From CAILAD01 sp964397085 (GTDB taxonomy: Bacteria > Patescibacteriota > Saccharimonadia > CAILAD01 > BJGX01), in the NCBI GenBank assembly GCA_964397085.1, contig CAYNHH010000048.1, forward strand, positions 1 through 5,277: a DNA stretch of 5,277 nt. The letters run 5' to 3'. Below, piece by piece: positions 1 to 4,905 of the stretch; position 1 is the first letter of the stretch, and each line of letters opens with the position of its first letter. The notes under the pieces were generated by a model. That model did no database searches. It was not told where the DNA came from and worked only from the letters and a program-made list of their open reading frames with translations. The translations under genes were made by a program, and so were the position numbers.

Positions 1-2072
1 GCGATCAACCAACTATCTAATGGGTTGGTTAGATTTTCTGGCACATCGAGAGATTGTGGTTTCCAGCCATCAATCTCGGCATACATACTTAAGAAAGACA
101 CACTATTACTCAGAGTCATGAATACGTTGCGATTAATATCCTTGAGGGCATCTCTATCAAACCGCATGTAATCAGCAGTGACAGCAGGAGTACTTGAAAG
201 AAGATAGAACCGAAGACTATCAGCACCTTCATGCTCAAAAACATCATCAAGTGGTGGATAGTTTTTGAGTCGTTTGCTCAACTTCTGACCATCAGAAGCC
301 ATGATCATGCCGTTCACAATTACCTGCTTATATGCCGGCTTATCAAATAAGATAGTACTCAAAACATGCAGCACATAAAACCACAATCTAGTCTGGTCAA
401 GACCCTCACCAATATAATCGGCAGGAAACAATGCATCAAAATCAGTTGAGCCCTCAAAAGGATAGTGTGCCTGCGCATATGGCATAGCACCAGATTCAAA
501 CCAACAGTCTATGACTTCCTCTACGCGCTTGTAGGTTTTGCCATCCTTTTTTATCACCACATCATCAATATAAGGCCGATGCAGGTCACTGAGCTCAGGC
601 TTGCCCTCTGCAAGACTCTTAAGCTCATCTATGCTCTCTACTACTAAATAATCAGACTCATCTCTGGTATTTACCCAAATAGGCACAGGCGCACCCCAGT
701 ATCGATTACGGCTAATCGCCCAGTCACGAGAGCCCTCTAGCCATTTTCCAAACCTACCCGTCTTTATGTTGGCTGGCATCCAATTGATCTCTTCAGCGGT
801 TGCTAAAAGCTCATTTTTAATTTTAGAAACAGCAATAAACCAAGTATCAATTGCGTAGTACAGCAGAGGTGTTTCGCACCGGTAACAAAATGGATATGTA
901 TGTTCAAAAGATTCGGCTGCATAGATTTTTGATTCTTGAGTGAGTCGCTCAATAATATGCTTATCAGCACCTTTAAAAAACTTTCCCTCTATCTCATCTA
1001 GGCCAACTCCGGCTTTAATCTTGCCTTCTGGGTCAACAGTCTGCAAGACAGGTATATCATTTTCTTGGCCTAGCAACAGATCGTCCTCACCAAAAGCCGG
1101 CGCCACATGCAAGACACCACTACCATCTTCAATACTGACAAACTCAGCCGGCCAAACTTTGTATAGATTCTTGGATTTGGGCAAATTAGCAACTTCGAAT
1201 AACGGAGTATATGATTTTCCCACCAAGTCTTTTCCCTGAAGTTGCTCGAGTATTTCATAAGTATCACTTTTGAGCACCTCAATTCGATCCTTGGCAAGAA
1301 TCACTACTTCAGACACCCCTGCATCATCTTTCAATTGTACCTTTACATAGGCAGCATCTGGCTTGACCGCAATAGCAGCGTTACCGGGTAAACTCCAGGG
1401 TGTAGTTGTCCAGGCAAGTAAATAGGCATCTTCATCTACCAACTTAAACTTTACATACACACTTGGGTCTGTAACATCATCTTTATAGCCCTCATTAACC
1501 TCAAAATTAGAAAGTGGCGTAGCACAACGTGGGCAATATGGCATACTTTTGTAGCCCTTATACAGCAAGCCCTTCTTGTGTACTTGTGAAAATGCCCACC
1601 AAACTGACTCTGTGTAGCTAGTATCCATTGTGGCATAAGCATGTTCAGTATCTGTCCAGCGACCTATGCGCTCAAATACAGCTTCCCAATCTGATTTGTA
1701 GGTAAATACAGACTCTCTACAGGCCGCGTTAAACTTCTCTATCCCTAGCTCTGTAATCTGCTTTTTACCAGAAACCCCAAATTTTTTCTCTATTTCGAAT
1801 TCCACTGGTAAGCCATGGCAATCCCAACCATTGCGACGAGTAACATAGCGCCCATTCATTGTTTGATATCGACCAATAGCATCTTTTATACTGGTGACCA
1901 AGCTATGACCAAAGTGAGGCAGACCATTTGCAAATGGCGGGCCATCATAAAAACTATATGGCTTACCTGATTTAGTTTTTTCCAATGATTTAGCAAAAAT
2001 CTGCTCTGTATTCCAAAAAGCCAGTATTTCTTCTTCGACTTGTTTTGCCTGATATGGTGGGAGTTTTTTCAT
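1..2072 (-). CDS. ileS: Isoleucyl-tRNA synthetase, type 2 (eukaryote-like), N-terminal 690 residues; 3' end outside window
   Basis: This class I aminoacyl-tRNA synthetase charges tRNA-Ile with isoleucine in the cytoplasm and edits misactivated valine. The frame is open from the ATG at 2072 to the left edge with no internal stop: 690 codons, where type 2 enzymes usually have about 1,030-1,050. The HIGH motif is HFGH (residues 53-56) in the context GLPHFGHS, followed by WDCHGLPVE (83-91). Both are typical of the eukaryote-like type 2 enzyme rather than the bacterial type 1 form. The CP1 editing domain follows, with WTTTPWSLPGN (221-231) and HVAPAFGEDD (322-331). Cysteine pairs at 180/183 (CPRC) and 396/399 (CYRC) may bind zinc. 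Then come RDWAISRNRYWG, DCWFESG and the KMSKS loop as KLSKR (597-601). The anticodon-binding domain has barely begun at the edge. The start is supported by a Shine-Dalgarno sequence and the T-box leader upstream. Confidence 0.97.
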   Translation of the reverse strand, partial: MKKLPPYQAKQVEEEILAFWNTEQIFAKSLEKTKSGKPYSFYDGPPFANGLPHFGHSLVTSIKDAIGRYQTMNGRYVTRRNGWDCHGLPVEFEIEKKFGVSGKKQITELGIEKFNAACRESVFTYKSDWEAVFERIGRWTDTEHAYATMDTSYTESVWWAFSQVHKKGLLYKGYKSMPYCPRCATPLSNFEVNEGYKDDVTDPSVYVKFKLVDEDAYLLAWTTTPWSLPGNAAIAVKPDAAYVKVQLKDDAGVSEVVILAKDRIEVLKSDTYEILEQLQGKDLVGKSYTPLFEVANLPKSKNLYKVWPAEFVSIEDGSGVLHVAPAFGEDDLLLGQENDIPVLQTVDPEGKIKAGVGLDEIEGKFFKGADKHIIERLTQESKIYAAESFEHTYPFCYRCETPLLYYAIDTWFIAVSKIKNELLATAEEINWMPANIKTGRFGKWLEGSRDWAISRNRYWGAPVPIWVNTRDESDYLVVESIDELKSLAEGKPELSDLHRPYIDDVVIKKDGKTYKRVEEVIDCWFESGAMPYAQAHYPFEGSTDFDALFPADYIGEGLDQTRLWFYVLHVLSTILFDKPAYKQVIVNGMIMASDGQKLSKRLKNYPPLDDVFEHEGADSLRFYLLSSTPAVTADYMRFDRDALKDINRNVFMTLSNSVSFLSMYAEIDGWKPQSLDVPENLTNPLDSWLI

Positions 2073-2078
2073 TAGCGT

Positions 2079-2083
2079 TCCTT
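2079..2083 (-). promoter_or_regulatory. Ribosome binding site of ileS
   Basis: AAGGA lies six bases before the ATG at 2072, supporting that start. It sits downstream of the T-box terminator and outside both alternative helices, so the leader appears to act on transcription rather than by hiding this site. Confidence 0.8.
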
Positions 2084-2103
2084 AATCTTAGTAATTTTCC
2101 ATA

Positions 2104-2127
2104 CAAAAACCCTACAGATTTTGCAGG
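2104..2127 (-). terminator. T-box-controlled intrinsic terminator before ileS
   Basis: CCTGCA (2127-2122) pairs with TGTAGG (2116-2111) around a five-base loop, including one G-U pair, followed by GTTTTTG. The stem is short, which suits a conditional terminator. Its 5' arm overlaps the 3' strand of the antiterminator. Confidence 0.82.
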
Positions 2128-2169
2128 AATCGTAATCTTTTGAGTAATATTACGACGGTACCATCCTGC
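2123..2169 (-). promoter_or_regulatory. T-box antiterminator helix
   Basis: The lower helix is GCAGGA (2169-2164) paired with TCCTGC (2128-2123). The seven-base bulge is TGGTACC (2163-2157). The upper helix is GTCGTAAT (2156-2149) paired with ATTACGAT (2136-2129, one G-U pair), closed by a 12-base loop. This is the textbook layout, and its 3' strand is also the 5' strand of the terminator, so the two folds exclude each other. Confidence 0.88.
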
Positions 2170-2358
2170 TTCCATAGGGTATGGCGCTTAATTACTTACA
2201 GTTACGTCTGTAAAACTGACGGCAGATTCTAGTCTTCATCTACTCTCAAGTTGTAAACAAATTTCTTTCTGCAGCTTCATGGCTGATTACCACTTATCCA
2301 AATGCGTCGTATAGTTGGAATGCTTTTATTATAATTTCAATCATCTTGTACTAGCTAT

Positions 2359-2387
2359 ATTCTACGATGTATCAAGTAGGTTTGCAA
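2359..2387 (-). promoter_or_regulatory. Promoter of the T-box/ileS transcript
   Basis: The -35 is TTGCAA (2387-2382), the spacer is 17 bases and the -10 is TAGAAT (2364-2359), matching the sigma-70 consensus at 4/6 and 5/6. A start near 2352 would give a leader of about 280 nt, a normal T-box length. It begins just after the stop codon of the upstream small gene. Confidence 0.6.
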
Positions 2388-2402
2388 GCAACGAGGTGCT
2401 TG
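2385..2402. repeat. Perfect dyad between the thioredoxin-like gene and the ileS promoter
   Basis: CAAGCA (2385-2390) and TGCTTG (2397-2402) are perfect inverted arms around a six-base loop. The dyad sits between the stop codon of the small gene and the ileS promoter, and overlaps the -35 box. A T-run (2403-2406) follows only on the plus strand, where no gene was found, so it is a weak terminator at best for the minus-strand gene. A protein-binding site is an alternative. Confidence 0.4.
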
Positions 2403-2404
2403 TT

Positions 2405-2668
2405 TTAGACGTTATTACCTAATGCATGAGCCACATCATCCACCTGAGGTAGACTATTTTGCCATATTTGTACCGGAGAACCATCATCAAGACATACCAC
2501 CAGAGCTGGGGTAGATGTAATATCGTAGAGCTCACAGGTAGCTTGATGCGCTACATCTACAACATCTAAAAGATTATAATCTATCTGATGCTCCTGTAAC
2601 TGCAGTAGGAGCAAATCAAGACCTTCATCGGATGGTTTTTCACTAGTCGTAAACGCAAGTACTTTCAT
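2405..2668 (-). CDS. Small thioredoxin/glutaredoxin-fold protein lacking the CXXC active site
   Basis: This 87-residue protein begins MKVLAFTTSEKPSDEG, and its predicted order is beta-alpha-beta-alpha-beta-beta-alpha, as in small thioredoxins. The strand KVLAFTT (2-8) leads into SEKPS where glutaredoxins carry CPxC. A second strand, YNLLDVVD (31-38), follows, then a helix and TSTPALVV (51-58) with the usual cis-proline (P54). C45 and C59 are not in a redox arrangement, so dithiol oxidoreductase activity is unlikely; a binding or structural role is more plausible, but the function is unknown. A longer reading from a TTG at 2701 is open but would add eleven residues overlapping the promoter. 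The ATG at 2668 gives the natural fold start. No Shine-Dalgarno sequence precedes it, and the promoter predicts a leaderless transcript. It lies 96 bases after nrdR. Confidence 0.8.
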   Translation of the reverse strand: MKVLAFTTSEKPSDEGLDLLLLQLQEHQIDYNLLDVVDVAHQATCELYDITSTPALVVCLDDGSPVQIWQNSLPQVDDVAHALGNNV

Positions 2669-2675
2669 GTCTATA

Positions 2676-2705
2676 AGTATAGCAAAAGACGCGGTATACA
2701 AACAA
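2676..2705 (-). promoter_or_regulatory. Extended -10 promoter of the thioredoxin-like gene, predicted leaderless
   Basis: An extended -10, TGCTATACT (TG at 2684-2683, TATACT at 2681-2676), follows a weak -35 TTGTTT (2705-2700) by 18 bases. Seven bases separate the -10 from the ATG, so the transcript should begin at or next to the start codon. The 2669-2764 gap holds nothing else recognisable, and no clear terminator follows nrdR. Confidence 0.6.
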
Positions 2706-2764
2706 GTATGAATTGTGTTATTTACTTTTATATAAGTATTTAGTGGGCTTATTGAATATATTAC

Positions 2765-3226
2765 TTATTCTTTTTGCTTTTTCTTCAAATCTTTCAATTC
2801 ACGCTCAAATGTCTCAATGTCAGCAAAGCTTCTATAGACACTTGCAAACCGTACATAGGCCACAGGATCAGTCTGCATAAGCTCACTCATCACAAACTCC
2901 CCAAGTCGCGAGCTTAATATTTCTGCCTCACCCAACGCCTGCATTTGCTGTTCAATTCGAGAAATCAATAATTCAATAGTATCAACTGGCGTAGGCCTTT
3001 TCTCAAAAGCGCGATATATCCCTCTAGCAAGCTTTTCCCTATCGTAATTTTCACGATTACCATTCTTTTTGACAATCATTAGATGAATAATTTCAACACG
3101 CTCATAAGTAGTAAAGCGTGTTTCGCACTTTTGGCACTCTCTACGACGACGAATTGCTAAGCCATCGTCGACCTCCCGTGACTCAAGTACTCGATTGTTC
3201 TCAGACCCGCACGTAGGACAACGCAT
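2765..3226 (-). CDS. nrdR: Transcriptional repressor NrdR
   Basis: NrdR is a cytoplasmic DNA-binding repressor that senses ATP/dATP and shuts down ribonucleotide reductase genes when dNTPs are plentiful. The 153-residue protein has the family's usual length. The N-terminal zinc ribbon begins MRCPTCGS and uses C3, C6, C31 and C34. The RRRREC segment (26-31) and RFTTYERVE (37-45) are family hallmarks. One mild oddity is E35 after the last cysteine, where glycine is common. The ATP-cone domain follows (about 49-139), with VKKNGNRENYDREKL and the conserved RFASVYRSF. The tail is lysine-rich (LKKKQKE). The start lies nine bases after the ftsZ stop, which indicates co-transcription with ftsZ. No ribonucleotide reductase gene is in the window, so the regulated target lies elsewhere. 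Confidence 0.97.
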   Translation of the reverse strand: MRCPTCGSENNRVLESREVDDGLAIRRRRECQKCETRFTTYERVEIIHLMIVKKNGNRENYDREKLARGIYRAFEKRPTPVDTIELLISRIEQQMQALGEAEILSSRLGEFVMSELMQTDPVAYVRFASVYRSFADIETFERELKDLKKKQKE

Positions 3227-3233
3227 ATTTGTG

Positions 3234-3237
3234 CCCT
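3234..3237 (-). promoter_or_regulatory. Ribosome binding site of nrdR overlapping the ftsZ stop codon
   Basis: AGGG overlaps the TAG stop of ftsZ and lies seven bases before the nrdR ATG. The overlap suggests translational coupling, with ribosomes ending ftsZ able to begin nrdR directly. Confidence 0.6.
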
Positions 3238-4630
3238 ATAACTTACGCTTTATAAATGACGGTACGCCGTCGTCACTATCATCACTCTCACTGGGGTCGC
3301 TAATCTTTTGACCTTTTCTTAAGAAAGCTGGTTTATCAAGATCATCGTCATCATACATAGATTGAGAAGAAACTGTTTCTACAATAGGCTCTGTCTTATT
3401 CAACGGAACATTTTGAGCTTCTTCTTCTAAAACATCACTTTCGAGATCAAAACCAACTATCTCCTCATCTACAGAAGTCTCAAGGTTATCTGGCTGCGCC
3501 TGTACCATTGGCTGTCTTGTATCATCAAGAAGTGGCTTGGCATGCTCATCCTTTAAAAATGGTGTGTGGTCTTCTTGATCAAATTGATCTATTTGATCAA
3601 CAATACTAGTTGATTGAGCATCTTCAAGTGTAGTAGTAGGTGAGAATATGCCAAAATTTGATGAACTACTTCTTCTTTCAGAGTCAAAACCGGTAGCTAC
3701 AAGTGTTACTCGAATTTCTCCGGTCATATTCTCATCTATCACTGTACCAAAGATTATGTTGGCTTCAGGGTCAACTGAGTCATGTATAAGCTTGGCGGCT
3801 TCCTCTACCTCGTGCATACCCATGTCTCTACCGCCAGTGAAGTTGATAAGTACACCCTTGGCACCCGTGATGGATACTTCAAGTAGTGGTGAGTCAATAG
3901 CTTGTTTGACCGCATCGACTGCACGAGTATCACCAGTACCCTGGCCAATACCCATGAGGGCACTGCCAGCATCATGCATAATTGACTTCACATCAGCAAA
4001 GTCAAGGTTGACGATACCATTAATAGTAATAAGGTCAGCAATACCCTGTACGCCTTGCTTCAAAATATCATCCACGGCGCCAAACGCGTCAAGAAGTGAA
4101 GTTTTACGATCAATAATCTGCAAAATACGATCATTTGGAATCATAATGAGCGTATCGACCTTGTCTTTTATCTCTTCAATACCCTGATCAGAGACCTTTC
4201 GACGACGATCGCCCTCAAAAGTGAATGGCTTGGTAATAATTGCTACTGTCAGTGCACCGATTTCTTTGGCTATTCGAGCAACGACCGGTGCAGCCCCAGA
4301 GCCAGTACCTCCTCCAGATCCGTAAGTAATAAATACCATTTCAGAGTTCTTGAGTGCATCATAGATCTCAGCTTCAGACTCTTCTGCAGCAATTCTGCCT
4401 ATCTCAGGATTGGCACCTGCACCCAGACCCTTGGTAGCTTCCTTACCAATATGTACTTTTTTATTAGCTTGTGAGTAATGCAAAGCTTGAGCATCGGTAT
4501 TGATTGCTACAAAGTCTATACCGCGTAACTTAGACTGAACCATGCGATTCAATGCATTGCCGCCACCGCCTCCAACTCCCACAACCTTGATGCGTGCAAA
4601 TGTTTCGATGTCTGGTAGAATCTCTGCCAT
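3236..4630 (-). CDS. ftsZ: Cell division protein FtsZ
   Basis: FtsZ is the tubulin-like GTPase that forms the division ring at mid-cell. This 464-residue copy is longer than most (about 350-400) because of its linker. The globular domain covers about residues 10-318, with the glycine-rich loop VGVGGGGGNALNRM (17-30), INTDAQAL (43-50), the nucleotide signature GGGTGSG (106-112) and the synergy (T7) loop NGIVNLDFAD (204-213). N208, D210 and D213 match the catalytic positions of the family. A Ser- and Asp/Glu-rich linker follows (319-426). The tail holds two C-terminal-peptide-like motifs, DLDKPAFLRK (430-439) and DGVPSFIKRKL (454-464). The ATG at 4630 is chosen over an in-frame TTG at 4645 because a strong Shine-Dalgarno sequence sits five bases before it. 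It is probably co-transcribed with nrdR and separated from ftsA by a terminator. Confidence 0.98.
   Translation of the reverse strand: MAEILPDIETFARIKVVGVGGGGGNALNRMVQSKLRGIDFVAINTDAQALHYSQANKKVHIGKEATKGLGAGANPEIGRIAAEESEAEIYDALKNSEMVFITYGSGGGTGSGAAPVVARIAKEIGALTVAIITKPFTFEGDRRRKVSDQGIEEIKDKVDTLIMIPNDRILQIIDRKTSLLDAFGAVDDILKQGVQGIADLITINGIVNLDFADVKSIMHDAGSALMGIGQGTGDTRAVDAVKQAIDSPLLEVSITGAKGVLINFTGGRDMGMHEVEEAAKLIHDSVDPEANIIFGTVIDENMTGEIRVTLVATGFDSERRSSSSNFGIFSPTTTLEDAQSTSIVDQIDQFDQEDHTPFLKDEHAKPLLDDTRQPMVQAQPDNLETSVDEEIVGFDLESDVLEEEAQNVPLNKTEPIVETVSSQSMYDDDDLDKPAFLRKGQKISDPSESDDSDDGVPSFIKRKL
3575..3600. repeat. Perfect 10-bp inverted repeat inside the ftsZ linker region
   Basis: TTGATCAAAT (3575-3584) and ATTTGATCAA (3591-3600) are perfect inverted copies around a six-base centre. 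On the coding strand this is a run of GATCAA units encoding DQIDQFDQ in the FtsZ linker. It could fold as an mRNA hairpin, or be a by-product of a short-period expansion of the linker. Confidence 0.75.
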
Positions 4631-4635
4631 AAAAT

Positions 4636-4640
4636 CTCCT
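4636..4640 (-). promoter_or_regulatory. Ribosome binding site of ftsZ
   Basis: AGGAG lies five bases before the ATG at 4630 and fixes that start. A second AGGAG (4650-4646) lies ten bases further upstream, next to a CAAGAG that can pair with the beginning of the leader. Confidence 0.85.
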
Positions 4641-4645
4641 CTCAA

Positions 4646-4750
4646 CTCCTCTTGTAACGTTCACGAATAATTTCTAAAAAAGGCAGGCGCTAGAGACGGC
4701 CTGCCAGATAGGATTGAATCCTTGCCACACACTCTTGAACAACCAAGAGA
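4646..4750 (-). promoter_or_regulatory. Structured ftsZ leader, candidate attenuator or small RNA
   Basis: Between the ftsZ promoter and its ribosome binding site the transcript can form three successive hairpins: CTCTTG/CAAGAG (4749-4744 with 4737-4732, loop GTTGTT), AGGA/TCCT (4722-4719 with 4713-4710), and a strong intrinsic terminator (4705-4676). Alternative pairings exist. GGCAAGG (4726-4720) can pair with CCTGCC of the terminator's 3' arm, with one bulged A. CTCTTG can also pair with a second CAAGAG (4654-4649) beside the ribosome binding site. I do not recognise a known RNA family. It may be a cis-regulator of ftsZ, or a short RNA of about 70-75 nt with occasional read-through into ftsZ. 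Confidence 0.55.
4676..4705 (-). terminator. Intrinsic terminator inside the ftsZ leader
   Basis: GGCAGGC (4705-4699) and GCCTGCC (4688-4682) form a perfect seven-pair GC-rich stem with a ten-base loop, followed directly by six T residues on the minus strand. The plus strand has no T-run after the stem, so it acts in the direction of ftsZ. It lies downstream of the ftsZ promoter and 46 bases before the start codon, so ftsZ expression requires read-through or antitermination. Confidence 0.85.
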
Positions 4751-4752
4751 TA

Positions 4753-4786
4753 TATATAGTATAACTTTCTTAGCATAACAATACAA
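4753..4786 (-). promoter_or_regulatory. ftsZ (ftsZ-nrdR) promoter, two overlapping candidates
   Basis: TTGTAT (4786-4781) and TATACT (4763-4758) are 17 bases apart. TTGTTA (4781-4776) and TATATA (4758-4753) are also 17 bases apart. The -10 elements are good and the -35 elements weak. Either would start transcription at about 4745-4752, immediately before the first leader hairpin. The adjoining AT-rich stretch (4787-4857) holds nothing else I can name. Confidence 0.6.
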
Positions 4787-4857
4787 CATATTTGCTCGAC
4801 TTTTTTTCAAAATTCTTAAGATTAAATTATGTGTTCAAAGATATATTTTTTGTATTC

Positions 4858-4881
4858 AAAAAAGTGCCTTTTCGGCACTTT
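4858..4881 (-). terminator. Intrinsic terminator of ftsA
   Basis: AAAGTGCC (4881-4874) pairs perfectly with GGCACTTT (4868-4861) around GAAAA, and the final T-run extends to 4858. It lies 24 bases after the ftsA stop codon. The A-rich 5' flank gives a T-run on the plus strand too, so it could work in both directions. It separates ftsA from ftsZ transcription. Confidence 0.9.
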
Positions 4882-4905
4882 AGTGTTAGACAGCAAATTA
4901 TTTCG

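Larger units (their letters stand above)
2104..2352 (-). promoter_or_regulatory. T-box riboswitch leader of ileS (tRNA-Ile sensing)
   Basis: The transcript upstream of ileS carries the T-box hallmark AGGATGGTACCGTCG (2166-2152 on the minus strand), close to the family consensus AGGGTGGNACCGCG. It is followed by a canonical antiterminator/terminator pair. The bulge reads UGGU, which pairs with ACCA, the expected 3' end of uncharged tRNA-Ile (discriminator A). A short hairpin, CCATA-CCC-TATGG (2184-2172), lies directly upstream in the place of Stem III. Stem I is less clear. The best fold pairs GACGCA (about 2309-2304) with TGCCGTC (2224-2218), leaving a candidate Ile specifier AUC at 2227-2225. 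A second AUC at 2287-2285 is possible. By family knowledge, uncharged tRNA stabilises the antiterminator and permits ileS transcription. The 5' limit is inferred from the promoter. Confidence 0.9.

Noticed and set aside
465..647. Plus-strand reading frame of 60 codons
   Set aside because: It lies antisense within ileS, shows no family features or ribosome binding site, and is a shadow of the real frame.
940..1239. Plus-strand reading frame of 99 codons
   Set aside because: Antisense to the ileS editing domain, with low-complexity Ser/Pro composition typical of a shadow frame.
1070..1642. Two minus-strand frames (1070-1297 and 1451-1642)
   Set aside because: Both are out of frame within ileS, whose own frame is uninterrupted there and carries recognisable motifs.
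1990..2175. Minus-strand frame of 61 codons spanning the ileS start and the T-box
   Set aside because: It runs through the antiterminator and terminator and then into ileS in another frame. The RNA structure explains this stretch better.
2669..2701. TTG start at 2701 for the thioredoxin-like gene
   Set aside because: The extra eleven residues overlap the predicted promoter, have no ribosome binding site and precede the natural first strand of the fold.
3648..4187. Plus-strand frame of 179 codons opposite ftsZ
   Set aside because: Long, but fully antisense to the conserved FtsZ domain and without family signature; a codon-bias shadow.
4631..4645. TTG start at 4645 for ftsZ
   Set aside because: The Shine-Dalgarno sequence lies inside this extension and is correctly spaced for the ATG at 4630.
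4705..4730. tRNA-like T-loop (TTCAATC) in the ftsZ leader
   Set aside because: The five-base stem does not pair (A opposite C at the closing position) and no acceptor, D or anticodon arm can be built around it.
4674..4730. Possible 18-codon leader peptide from a GTG at 4730, with two Trp codons, ending just after the T-run
   Set aside because: There is no properly spaced ribosome binding site and no reason for amino-acid control of ftsZ; likely chance.
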